Part shown: positions 1 through 6,838 of the stretch, piece after piece
How the letters are laid out: each line of letters opens with the position of its first letter
Numbering within the stretch: the first letter of the stretch is position 1
NCBI GenBank assembly: GCA_032017425.1
Contig: DALZPW010000017.1
Reading direction: 5' to 3' (one strand)
DNA: 21,835 nt
From: Faucicola tetraodonis
GTDB lineage: Bacteria; Pseudomonadota; Gammaproteobacteria; Pseudomonadales; Moraxellaceae
Notes under the pieces: generated by a model
Database searches by the model: none
What the model was told of the DNA's origin: nothing
Seen by the model: the letters and a program-made list of their open reading frames with translations, nothing else
Program-made: the position numbers and the translations under genes

Positions 1-156
1 TTGCTCATATCACTCAATTGTTGAGAAATATGTGCTTGTGAATACAGCTTCTAAGGGTTTATACTACTAATCGTTAAACCACTAATTTTTCAACTGCTAA
101 TCGTTATACTAGCATTTTTTTGGCGATACACACTGGTACACATTGAGGCAATCAAA

Positions 157-522
157 ATGATGTTTCTTGAACTTCATGAAGGCACGATTGGTTTGGACGA
201 TATAAAGCGTATCGTCCACAAGTTACTTGAGAACAAGGCGGTGTTTAGACAGTTAAGTCCACAACTTTACAATGATTTGGCTTATATCATCACCCCGACG
301 CTCGCAAGCGACCACAATGAAGCCAATATCCGTGCCAAATTTCACGAAGTTGTGCAAAATTTTGTGATTCAAGGCGACAGTGGTCAGCCCATGCGGTTTT
401 ATCGTGATGAACAATTTAATCGCTTGTACTTTGCTGATGAAGCAGGCTGGAAAGAAGCGCAGGGTTTTGAAGCGCGGGAAATGGATGCAAGCTTACTGAA
501 AAAACAATTACCTAAGCTTTAA
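157..522 (+). CDS. Hypothetical protein, 121 aa, unrecognised
   Basis: I do not recognise this protein. It is soluble-looking, with no signal peptide or membrane segment. The N-terminal half appears helical (IGLDDIKRIVHKLLENK, then a stretch rich in Ala, Asn and His). The C-terminal half holds the aromatic-rich run MRFYRDEQFNRLYFADEAGW, and the protein ends in a basic tail (LLKKQLPKL). A GAGG at 143-146 lies about 10 nt before the first ATG; a second ATG follows immediately at 160, so either could be used. Codon use resembles the neighbouring genes and the frame is clean, which supports a real gene. It ends before a hairpin at 561-602 that also faces the lactate-dehydrogenase remnant. A 10-bp direct repeat (CTAATCGTTA at 67-76 and 97-106) lies in the upstream region, of unknown meaning. 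Confidence 0.65.
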   Translation: MMFLELHEGTIGLDDIKRIVHKLLENKAVFRQLSPQLYNDLAYIITPTLASDHNEANIRAKFHEVVQNFVIQGDSGQPMRFYRDEQFNRLYFADEAGWKEAQGFEAREMDASLLKKQLPKL

Positions 523-560
523 AATCAGCTTTAAAAAAAGCTGTTAACAAGAGATTAGCA

Positions 561-602
561 AAAGGACGGGCAAAGTGCCAAAACACTTCACATCCGTCCT
601 TT
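561..602. terminator. Bidirectional hairpin between convergent genes
   Basis: A 9-bp perfect outer stem, AAAGGACGG (561-569) with CCGTCCTTT (594-602), encloses a smaller inner stem, AAGTG (573-577) with CACTT (584-588). It lies between the end of the 121-aa gene and the end of the minus-strand remnant, where a shared terminator is expected. The T tracts are short on both strands, so intrinsic termination may be weak. Confidence 0.55.
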
Positions 603-618
603 CGTTTGCTACGGTCAA

Positions 619-921
619 CTAAGTACGCTCTCGCACAATGAAGGGACGAGTCAGCAAGTCTTCATACGTGCCTTTGATGAGGATATCTTTGCTCACCTGT
701 TGGATATTGGTATAGCCACCAAATGCCATACTGATGTCCATCTCGTTGTAGATAATTTCAAGCGCGCGGCGCACACCGTCCTCGCCATATGCCCCCAAGC
801 CATACAAAAACGACCGACCAATCATGGCGGCTTTTGCACCAAGGGCAATGGCTTTGAGCACCTCTTGACCTGAGCGTACGCCACTGCCCAAGAAAATCTC
901 GCAGCTAGTGGCATGGCGTTG
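619..921 (-). pseudogene. lldD: 3' remnant of an FMN-dependent L-lactate dehydrogenase-type gene
   Basis: The minus-strand frame encodes only the last ~100 residues of an FMN-dependent alpha-hydroxy-acid dehydrogenase (LldD/glycolate oxidase family, normally about 380 aa). Recognisable parts are EIFLGSGVRSGQEVLKAIALGA (the phosphate-binding end of the barrel, read here from about 900 down), then the conserved IGRSFLYGLGAYGEDGV, and EMDISMAFGGYTNI near the C-terminus. The FMN-binding N-terminal half and the catalytic histidine region are absent. Upstream, the frame runs on as non-homologous sequence to a stop codon near 957, and the next gene begins soon after. The only start in the conserved part is a TTG within EIFLG, with no credible RBS. 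I read it as a decayed or deletion-truncated gene; it cannot be an active enzyme. The exact break is somewhere near 910-930. Confidence 0.75.
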
Positions 922-992
922 ATGATAAAAAAATCTGCCAAGACATAATGAATTAAAGTTTTAATATTATGCCAATAATCTATATTGGCTTT

Positions 993-1295
993 TCAGCTTA
1001 ACGCCATAATATCCATGATGGAAAAAGGATAATATAACGTCTTGGTAGCGGTAACTAGCACAGGTATTTTATCAGCAAATTTCAGTATCTCTTGTTCTGG
1101 CAGCTCGGCAATATCAATCGACTGCCAGCGTATATCGGCAACGGCTTGTGCTTGCAGCAATAAGCTTTCAGCGATTTCACACAGATGACAGCCCACTGTG
1201 CCATATAATCGCCAAGTAGTTGCGTCAGGCATAATTTGCTCGTGGATGTTTGTCATGTTTTGCGTGTCGAAGTCGGACATATTCTGCCTTAGCAT
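993..1295 (-). CDS. Glutaredoxin-like small protein (DUF836 type)
   Basis: A 100-aa protein whose core matches the glutaredoxin-like family once called DUF836. It has a beta strand (TWRLYGTVG), then a CHLCE active-site motif (Cys-x-x-Cys) at about residues 36-40, a helix, a second strand (IRWQSIDIAEL) and the cis-Pro region KIPVLV. These small thioredoxin-fold proteins are presumed to act in cytoplasmic thiol-disulfide exchange; the family's substrates are generally unknown. The start is uncertain: ATGs occur at residues 1, 6, 15 and 22, and the conserved domain begins only near residue 27, so the native protein may be shorter. It is divergent from mtgA and lies just upstream, on the same strand, of the lldD remnant. 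The fold assignment is confident; the role is inferred. Confidence 0.8.
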   Translation of the reverse strand: MLRQNMSDFDTQNMTNIHEQIMPDATTWRLYGTVGCHLCEIAESLLLQAQAVADIRWQSIDIAELPEQEILKFADKIPVLVTATKTLYYPFSIMDIMALS

Positions 1296-1373
1296 ATAGC
1301 CAAAAATGCCATAATACGTTATATTTTTAGCTTAAGCCATCGCTGCTTTTGCCCCCGCCGCTAGGAATACATC

Positions 1374-2156
1374 GTGCCTAAATCCAAACCAACTACCAAA
1401 AAAACTGCTACCAAAATGTCGTTAAAGCCCAAAGTCGTCAATACAGCTTTACCACCCACCAACCGCGGTATCGGTGTTGGCGGCTGGTTCAAGCGTATTT
1501 TGCTCATTGTTATTGCCTGTTTTGTTGCGTTTCATGTCATAGTTGCCGCCTTATTGGTTGTCTGGAAAACCCAGCCTATCAACAACAGCATGTTCATGAT
1601 ACTGTATCGCTTGGGCAATTTTGCCCCTGTCAGTCAGACCTGGGTGGATGATAATCAAATTTCGGTGAATGTAAAACGCGCGGCGATTGCCAGTGAAGAT
1701 GCCAACTTTGTCAATCATGCTGGCTTTGATGTGCAGGGCATTGAGAATGCGATTAAGAAAAATGAAAAAGCGGGGGCTATCAGCGCGGGCGGCTCAACCA
1801 TTAGCCAACAGCTTGCCAAGAATTTATTTTTATACCCCAATCGCTCGTATTTTCGCAAAGGCGAAGAAGCGTTAATTACCTTGATGATTGAAAATATGTG
1901 GACCAAAGAGCGGATTTTGCTTGCTTATCTCAATGTCGCAGAGTTTGGCAAAGGCGTGTATGGCATTGAAGCAGCCGCTCAGCACTACTACCATAAGTCG
2001 GCAGCGCATTTGACCAAGCGACAAGCCGCATCTTTGATTGCCATGCTACCTAACCCCAAATATTTTGAAGACCACCGTAACGACCGCCGCCTGCTTAACA
2101 AAACCCAAATTATTTTACGGCGCATGGGTGCGGCAGATTTGCCCGACACGGAATAG
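1374..2156 (+). CDS. mtgA: Monofunctional biosynthetic peptidoglycan transglycosylase
   Basis: A GT51 glycosyltransferase of 260 aa that polymerises lipid II into glycan strands at the periplasmic face of the inner membrane. It has a basic, Lys/Thr-rich cytoplasmic N-terminus (1-40), one membrane anchor (about 42-64) and then the catalytic domain. The GT51 motifs are present in order: SEDANFVNHAGFD, holding the catalytic Glu (E108) and its neighbouring Asp, GGSTISQQLAKNLFL, and the run RKGEEALITLMIENMWTKER followed by AYLNVAEFGKGVYGIEAAA. There is no transpeptidase domain, which separates it from class A PBPs. The start is a GTG at 1374 with AGGA at 1363-1366, 7 nt upstream. The N-terminal tail is somewhat longer than in E. 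coli MtgA (about 240 aa). It is followed after 87 bp by ppk1 on the same strand and may be cotranscribed with it. Confidence 0.95.
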   Translation: MPKSKPTTKKTATKMSLKPKVVNTALPPTNRGIGVGGWFKRILLIVIACFVAFHVIVAALLVVWKTQPINNSMFMILYRLGNFAPVSQTWVDDNQISVNVKRAAIASEDANFVNHAGFDVQGIENAIKKNEKAGAISAGGSTISQQLAKNLFLYPNRSYFRKGEEALITLMIENMWTKERILLAYLNVAEFGKGVYGIEAAAQHYYHKSAAHLTKRQAASLIAMLPNPKYFEDHRNDRRLLNKTQIILRRMGAADLPDTE

Positions 2157-2243
2157 TCAAGAAACTCATTTATCATTACACGCTTATCATTACATTGTTA
2201 ACTTTACACTGTTAAAAATGCTTGACCATAAAAGGACTGTGCT

Positions 2244-4442
2244 ATGCCAAACACTGCTAAACAAGATAGACCCAGCGAAGAGTATGTATCAGAAATTAAT
2301 CCGATACTAGGCTTTAACAGTATTTGCTACCCAAACGTGTTTGAATACCAACAAAACGATAGCGAGCTGTATTTTAATCGTGAATTGTCACTGTTACAGT
2401 TCCATCAGCGGGTACTCGCCCAAGCCACCAATCCCCGCCACCCACTGCTTGAAAGACTATTTTTCTTGATCATTTTTTCATCCAATTTAGATGAATTTTT
2501 TGAAATCCGTGTCGCAGGCTTGATGCAAAAAGTACAAATGGGCGATGTGGTGAGCAGTATCGATGGTATACGCCCCAGTAAGGTTTTGTCATATATCTCT
2601 GAAATCGCCCATCATGCGGTAGATGAGCAATACCGTATTTTGAACGATGAAATTTTGCCTGCACTGGCGGAGCAAGACATTCGCTACTTAAAACGTGATG
2701 AATTGACCCAAGAGCAAGCCGCATGGGTAAAAAAATACTTTGCCGAACAAGTCGCGCCGGTGCTGACGCCGATTAGTATTGACCCTGCGCATCCTTTTCC
2801 TAGATTGGTCAATAAAAGCTTGAATTTTATGGTGGGCTTAGAGGGCAAAGATGGCTTTGGTCGCGATATTAACATGGCAATTGTCCCTGCACCCCGAAGC
2901 TTACCGCGGGTTATTCGCTTACCCAATGAACTGACAGGCGGTAAAGAACATCATATCATGCTCACCGCAGTGATTCACGGGCATATCGAAGACTTGTTCC
3001 CTGGCATGACGGTCACTGGCTGCCACCAATTTCGTTTGACCCGTAACGCCGATTTAGATTTATCCGATGATGTCGAAGACTTGGCGAAAGCGTTGGAAGG
3101 TGAGTTAGAGAACCGACGATTTGGTGCCAAAGTGCGCTTAGAAGTGACGACCTATTGCCCACAGCCGATGGTGGATTATCTACTTGATGAGTTTGGTTTA
3201 AGCCAAGAGCAGCTATACCGTGTCAATGGTCCTGTCAATTTGACGCGCTTGTTGTTTGATTTTAAAATCCCAAATTTGCGTTATCAGTCGTTTAATCATG
3301 CCATTCCCAAAGCGTTTCGCCGTGATAGCTTGGATAAAAATGAAAATGTGTTCCATGCCATTCGTAAGCAAGATGTATTGGTGCATCATCCGTTTCATTC
3401 GTTTTCACCCGTAGTCAACATTTTGCGCCAAGCCGCCAATGACCCGCATGTATTAGCCATCAAACAAACCCTTTATCGCTCGGGGACAAATTCTGAAATT
3501 GTCCAAGCGCTGGCCGAAGCTGCGCGTAAAGGCAAAGAAGTCACCGCGGTGATTGAGCTGCGTGCGCGCTTTGATGAAAAATCCAACATCGAAGTAGCAA
3601 ACTTTCTGCAGCAGGCTGGGGCAGTGGTGGTGTATGGCATCGTCGGCTACAAGACCCACGCCAAGCTGATGATGATTGTACGCCGTGAGGAAGATAAAAT
3701 CCGCCGCTATGTGCATTTGGGCACAGGCAACTACCATGCGGGCAATGCCAAAGCTTATACCGACTACGGTCTATTTACCGCCAATGAAGCAATCACCGAA
3801 GATGTGCATAAAATCTTTAACGAACTCACAGGCATGGGCAAGCCAGCCAAAGTGCAAAAACTACTGCATGCACCTTTCACCTTACATGACAGACTCATGG
3901 GCTTTATTGACAACGAAATTGCTCATGCCAAAGCAGGCAAAGAGGCGCATATCATCATCAAGGTCAATGCAATGACCGAAAAACTACTGATTGACAAGCT
4001 ATATGAAGCATCGCAAGCAGGCGTTAAAGTCAATCTGATTATTCGTTCAATGTGTTGTATTCGTCCGCAATTACCCGGCGTATCCGACAACATCACCGTG
4101 CGCTCTATCGTTGGGCGTTTTTTAGAGCATACCCGCGTGTATTATTTTGCCAATGGCCATCAAAATCCCAATGCTAATGGCAAACGTACCCACCGTTTAT
4201 ATTGCGCCAGTGCAGACTGGATGGATCGCAATTTATTTAGCCGCGTTGAAGTGGCTTTCCCCATTGAAGACCCCATCGTCTTCAAACGCATTATGGAAGA
4301 TTTGCACAATTACCTCAAAGACAATGTCAATGCATGGGAGCTTGATGCCAACGGCACATGGCGAGCGATTACCCCTCGTGAAGGTGAAGCAGCGTTTTCG
4401 GCGCAAGATTATTTATTGACCAAAATTACCAGAAAAAGCTAG
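2244..4442 (+). CDS. ppk1: Polyphosphate kinase 1
   Basis: PPK1 reversibly transfers the gamma-phosphate of ATP to a growing polyphosphate chain. At 732 aa it is slightly longer than the E. coli enzyme (about 690 aa), mainly through an N-terminal extension before ELYFNRELSLLQFHQRV. The domains run in family order: N domain with the LLERLFFLIIFSSNLDEFFE signature, head domain, then the two phospholipase-D-like C domains. The phosphorylated histidine is H472 in VGYKTHAK. The second conserved histidine, H491 in YVHLGTGNYH, lies 19 residues on, the same spacing as E. coli H435/H454. Further signatures are LYRSGTNSEIVQALAEAA, ELRARFDEKSNI and CASADWMDRNLFSRVEVAFP. An AAAGGA at 2230-2236 is well spaced from the ATG. 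No exopolyphosphatase gene is adjacent. The gene is closed by a strong terminator. Confidence 0.97.
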   Translation: MPNTAKQDRPSEEYVSEINPILGFNSICYPNVFEYQQNDSELYFNRELSLLQFHQRVLAQATNPRHPLLERLFFLIIFSSNLDEFFEIRVAGLMQKVQMGDVVSSIDGIRPSKVLSYISEIAHHAVDEQYRILNDEILPALAEQDIRYLKRDELTQEQAAWVKKYFAEQVAPVLTPISIDPAHPFPRLVNKSLNFMVGLEGKDGFGRDINMAIVPAPRSLPRVIRLPNELTGGKEHHIMLTAVIHGHIEDLFPGMTVTGCHQFRLTRNADLDLSDDVEDLAKALEGELENRRFGAKVRLEVTTYCPQPMVDYLLDEFGLSQEQLYRVNGPVNLTRLLFDFKIPNLRYQSFNHAIPKAFRRDSLDKNENVFHAIRKQDVLVHHPFHSFSPVVNILRQAANDPHVLAIKQTLYRSGTNSEIVQALAEAARKGKEVTAVIELRARFDEKSNIEVANFLQQAGAVVVYGIVGYKTHAKLMMIVRREEDKIRRYVHLGTGNYHAGNAKAYTDYGLFTANEAITEDVHKIFNELTGMGKPAKVQKLLHAPFTLHDRLMGFIDNEIAHAKAGKEAHIIIKVNAMTEKLLIDKLYEASQAGVKVNLIIRSMCCIRPQLPGVSDNITVRSIVGRFLEHTRVYYFANGHQNPNANGKRTHRLYCASADWMDRNLFSRVEVAFPIEDPIVFKRIMEDLHNYLKDNVNAWELDANGTWRAITPREGEAAFSAQDYLLTKITRKS

Positions 4443-4473
4443 TTTTGCTAGTCATAGTTTTTGAGTAGATTTG

Positions 4474-4504
4474 ACCGCTATCTACAGAAGATGGCGGTTT
4501 TTTT
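4474..4504 (+). terminator. Intrinsic terminator of ppk1
   Basis: The stem is ACCGCTATCT (4474-4483) with AGATGGCGGT (4489-4498), 10 bp with one G-T wobble, and a 5-nt loop. An uninterrupted T run follows to 4504. It sits 32 bp after the ppk1 stop codon. Confidence 0.9.
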
Positions 4505-4792
4505 GTTGAGCGCAGCGCTGACGTGAACCTAATTTCCGAAATTTACCAAATAGTAATAAAGCTGCCAAAATTTCACACAGATAAACACTTATCACATAGT
4601 GATAACAGCTTGTTACGCGAATACTTATCACTAACAGCCTATATTTGCTACTATCAAACCTATAAAAGCAAAAGTATGAAAGCGATTGAATTGGCTATTT
4701 TTTACATAAAAATTTAATCGCGCTCTGTTTAAAAGTCTTTGATTAAAATCATTGACTTGAATTGATACTAAAAAATCATAAGGAAAATTACC
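4505..4792. other. AT-rich intergenic region with palindrome
   Basis: This 288-bp gap separates the ppk1 terminator from the first small hydrophilic gene. It holds a near-symmetric palindrome at 4589-4605, listed separately, and a repeated half-site at 4625-4631. I see no RNA gene and no convincing coding sequence. A 64-codon frame starting with GTG at 4523 has no RBS and a non-biological composition. The promoter for the downstream small genes should lie here, but I could not place its -35 and -10 with confidence. Confidence 0.6.
4589..4605. promoter_or_regulatory. Palindrome TTATCAC-ATA-GTGATAA, possible operator
   Basis: Two perfect 7-bp arms, TTATCAC and GTGATAA, are separated by ATA. 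A third copy of the half-site, in the context ACTTATCAC, lies at 4623-4631, 36 bp downstream of the matching ACTTATCAC at 4587-4595. No T tract follows, so it is not a terminator. Its place about 190 bp before the first small hydrophilic gene suits a dimeric regulator site. The regulator is unknown. Confidence 0.4.
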
Positions 4793-4996
4793 ATGTCACA
4801 GAATCAAGCACAAAACCAAAAACAGAATCAGCCAAGCAACCAAACCGAGATTCAAAAAGCGACAGAAAATGTGGATCCCAGTCAATTATCAGAAAATTTA
4901 GATAAACAAAATAGCGTGAAAGGTGAGCCACAAGACTTAGACAAAAGTGAAAATACCCCGTTTATTGACGACTCATTGCGTACTGACAACCATTAA
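4793..4996 (+). CDS. Small Gln/Asn-rich hydrophilic protein, 67 aa
   Basis: I do not recognise a family. The protein is extremely hydrophilic, with about 30 percent Gln plus Asn concentrated in the first third (repeated QNQ-type pairs). It has no Cys, Trp or Tyr and only one Phe, no signal peptide and no membrane segment. It is predicted by eye to be intrinsically disordered. The acidic C-terminus is ENTPFIDDSLRTDNH. The AAGGA ten bases or so before the ATG resembles the RBS of the next two genes. It is the first of three similar small genes (with 5124-5474 and 5538-5792). Such composition is typical of hydrophilin or LEA-like stress proteins, but that is an analogy only. The clean start, RBS and shared layout support a real gene. 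Confidence 0.6.
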   Translation: MSQNQAQNQKQNQPSNQTEIQKATENVDPSQLSENLDKQNSVKGEPQDLDKSENTPFIDDSLRTDNH

Positions 4997-5123
4997 AATT
5001 TTAATTGTTAAACTTTTAAATACTAAGCTTTTAATCATTCAGTTTTGATTGACTAATTTATACAGCTCAACTTATAAAAATAATAACTTATTGAGCGATA
5101 ACAATTAATTAAAGGAATGAAAA

Positions 5124-5474
5124 ATGCAAAATCAAAATAACGTAGAAATTGTAGACCCAAAGACGGGTGTCGCCGTGACCCCGCAAGCTGTTATAGTAGA
5201 AGACAGTGTCACCCACCAATCAGGAGATGGTGTCACTACAGGCATGTCACCCTCAATGGAAACGCCTGATATTTTTGATAATACCCCACAAGCGGCGGTG
5301 AAAGTCCAATCTGCAGAAGACGTGGCGAATGGCGAATTATCGGATGAAAATGTGGCACGTATTTCTGAGGAAGAGGCGCAGAAATTACAGCAAACTGCCG
5401 AAGCTAACCTCAATGCAGAAAATTCACTGCATACGTTATCAGATGGTAGTGTAGATATCGACCGAGATCACTAA
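5124..5474 (+). CDS. Small acidic hydrophilic protein, 116 aa
   Basis: Unrecognised family. It is strongly acidic, lacks Cys, Trp and Tyr, has a single Phe, and shows no signal peptide or membrane segment. A beta-prone N-terminal third (NVEIVDPKTGVAVTPQAVIV) is followed by a linker (METPDIFDNTPQ) and a Glu/Gln/Ala-rich, probably helical part (EEEAQKLQQTAEANLNAE). The end is LSDGSVDIDRDH; the DGS-(V/I) element recurs near the end of the third gene of the trio (NPDGSIPSV). The RBS context AAAGGAATGA precedes the ATG by about 8 nt and is nearly identical to that of the next gene. The 127-bp AT-rich gap to the preceding gene is compatible with one transcript or with separate promoters. Function unknown. 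Confidence 0.65.
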   Translation: MQNQNNVEIVDPKTGVAVTPQAVIVEDSVTHQSGDGVTTGMSPSMETPDIFDNTPQAAVKVQSAEDVANGELSDENVARISEEEAQKLQQTAEANLNAENSLHTLSDGSVDIDRDH

Positions 5475-5527
5475 TTTTCGATATCATTAAGTTAAGTTTA
5501 AGCATTTTATTGCGTTGATACCGAAAA
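5475..5527 (+). promoter_or_regulatory. Possible RBS-proximal hairpin before the third small gene
   Basis: TTTTCGATATC (5475-5485) can pair with GATACCGAAAA (5517-5527) in 10 of 11 positions. The right arm runs into the AAAAGG that serves as the RBS of the 5538 gene, so folding could limit its translation. The left arm begins right after the stop codon of the preceding gene. The long (31-nt) loop and AT-rich stem make it only a candidate. Confidence 0.35.
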
Positions 5528-5537
5528 AGGAATGACC

Positions 5538-5792
5538 ATGAATTCACCAGAAGCACAAACCAAACACGTCAATTTAGGCGATAAGTCTGCCGAGTTTGTC
5601 GATCGTCGTAACCAACCGGGACAAGCGTTCGATGATAATGTCAATGAACATACCCTTGGTAGGGACGCGGTTGGTAATGAACAGCTAAAGAGCGATACCA
5701 TTAACGAGCGCAATCTTTATACTACCCCAGAAAATGCCCAAAAACGCACTATTAATCCTGATGGTTCTATTCCAAGCGTTGGTAGTGAATGA
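5538..5792 (+). CDS. Small hydrophilic protein, 84 aa
   Basis: The third member of the small hydrophilic trio; family not recognised. There is no Cys or Trp, few hydrophobics, abundant Asn, Asp, Glu and Arg, and about 7 percent Gly. It contains EFVDRRNQPGQAFDD and the ending NPDGSIPSVGSE. No signal peptide or membrane segment. Two in-frame ATGs exist, at 5532 and 5538. The RBS AAAAAGG ends at 5530, only 1 nt from the first but 7 nt from the second, so 5538 is chosen. It is followed by a terminator that would close the cluster. Disorder and composition suggest a desiccation or osmotic stress type protein, which is inference only. Confidence 0.65.
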   Translation: MNSPEAQTKHVNLGDKSAEFVDRRNQPGQAFDDNVNEHTLGRDAVGNEQLKSDTINERNLYTTPENAQKRTINPDGSIPSVGSE

Positions 5793-5846
5793 CAGTAAGT
5801 TGCAGTGAGTCAGTTTAAGGATTAAATTCTAATAGCTAACCATAAC

Positions 5847-5884
5847 AGCTAACCATCCACCCCATTTGACGGTTAGCTTTTTTT
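5847..5884 (+). terminator. Terminator closing the small hydrophilic gene cluster
   Basis: The 8-bp stem AGCTAACC (5847-5854) with GGTTAGCT (5871-5878) has a 16-nt loop and T's from 5878 to 5884. A direct copy of the left arm (AGCTAACCA, 5834-5842) lies just upstream. Confidence 0.85.
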
Positions 5885-5921
5885 ATCGTTACAGTCTACA
5901 AAAACCTCACGCAATCCAACC

Positions 5922-6653
5922 TTACGCAATCCAACTAGGTACGCCACTATGAAAGCGTAATTCATCATCTGGTTCATCGATAAGCTGCGCCTCTACTTGA
6001 CGAAAAAACGCCACCCGCGCATCAATCGGCTCATCACTGATACTTTGTGCCAATGCCAGATAATCTTCAAAATGACGACTTTCTGATTTTAGCAAATAGC
6101 GATAATATTTTGCCAAACGCTCATCCTCAATCACTTGTGACAGTGCCCAAAAACGTTCACACGATCGGGCTTCGATGAAAGCACCAATAATTAACGTGTC
6201 TATCATCGCTTGCGGCTCATAAGTGCGTTTATGTTTGAGCATACCTGCAGCATAGCGACCTGCAGCAATATGTTGCCATGCTTGTCCACGCTCTGCCATC
6301 AATCCCGTCACTTGCTCATAATGGAGCATTTCTTCTCGAATCAGCTGAGCAAGCTTTAATTGCAGCTCAGTATGCGACATATAGCGAAAAATCAAATTCA
6401 TCGCAGTGCCTGCGGCTTTTTTTTCACAATTGGCATGATCTTGGATGATAGTCGACAAATCTGCCATCGCGGCTGTGAGCCATTTATCCGACGTCGTACA
6501 ACCCAAAAAAGCCAAAACAGGGGTGATATCAATGGGTTTTGGCTGATAGACAGAGTTATCGTTATCCAAGTCAATGACGGCTAAGTCATCAAAACTGCCG
6601 TCCGTTTGTACTGGGTTGTTGATAAGAGCGGAATTTGACAAGGGGTTACTCAC
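5922..6653 (-). CDS. miaE: tRNA-(2-methylthio-N6-isopentenyl-A37) hydroxylase
   Basis: MiaE is a non-haem di-iron monooxygenase that hydroxylates the isopentenyl group of ms2i6A37 in tRNA, giving ms2io6A. All six expected iron ligands are visible in a four-helix-bundle pattern: E77 (NCEKKAAG), E108 and H111 (EEMLHYEQV), E161 (GAFIEARSCERF), and E191 and H194 (ESRHFEDYLA). The domain begins near residue 45 (VLAFLGCTTSDKWL), preceded by an acidic, low-conservation N-terminus of about 40 residues that is longer than in Salmonella MiaE. The start is taken as GTG at 6653 with no clear Shine-Dalgarno, so it is not certain. It is divergent from glcB across a 185-bp AT-rich gap and convergent with the small hydrophilic genes. 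Its partners MiaA and MiaB are not in the window. Confidence 0.93.
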   Translation of the reverse strand: MSNPLSNSALINNPVQTDGSFDDLAVIDLDNDNSVYQPKPIDITPVLAFLGCTTSDKWLTAAMADLSTIIQDHANCEKKAAGTAMNLIFRYMSHTELQLKLAQLIREEMLHYEQVTGLMAERGQAWQHIAAGRYAAGMLKHKRTYEPQAMIDTLIIGAFIEARSCERFWALSQVIEDERLAKYYRYLLKSESRHFEDYLALAQSISDEPIDARVAFFRQVEAQLIDEPDDELRFHSGVPSWIA

Positions 6654-6760
6654 TTATTGGCACGTTAATAAAATGATATTTTACCAAAAATCAGCGATAA
6701 AACCCTTAGCACAAAAATTTATATATAACGATTATTTAAAAAATAAATAGTTTTTATTTC

Positions 6761-6789
6761 TTTATTTTTATAAATGATATTCGTATAAT
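6761..6789 (+). promoter_or_regulatory. Candidate promoter of glcB
   Basis: A perfect -10 TATAAT lies at 6784-6789, preceded by a very AT-rich tract. The best-spaced -35 (TTTATT at 6761-6766, 17 bp away) is poor, so an activator may be required. The +1 would fall about 45 bp before the glcB ATG. Confidence 0.5.
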
Positions 6790-6838
6790 CAAATGTGAAT
6801 TTTTTGCTATTTTAGGTCAAAACATAAGGAAAAATGCC

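Noticed and set aside
4523..4717. 64-codon plus-strand frame with GTG start between ppk1 and the small hydrophilic genes
   Set aside because: No ribosome binding site, starts just after the ppk1 terminator, contains the palindrome at 4589, and has a Tyr/Ile/Lys-rich composition typical of translated AT-rich spacer.
5091..5106. lac-operator-like string (TTGAGCGATAACAATT)
   Set aside because: Only a partial resemblance in AT-rich DNA; no lac genes or LacI-family regulator nearby.
5001..5108. 10-bp inverted repeat TTAATTGTTA / TAACAATTAA flanking the gap before the second small gene
   Set aside because: Arms are almost 90 bp apart and made of A/T-rich words that recur by chance here.
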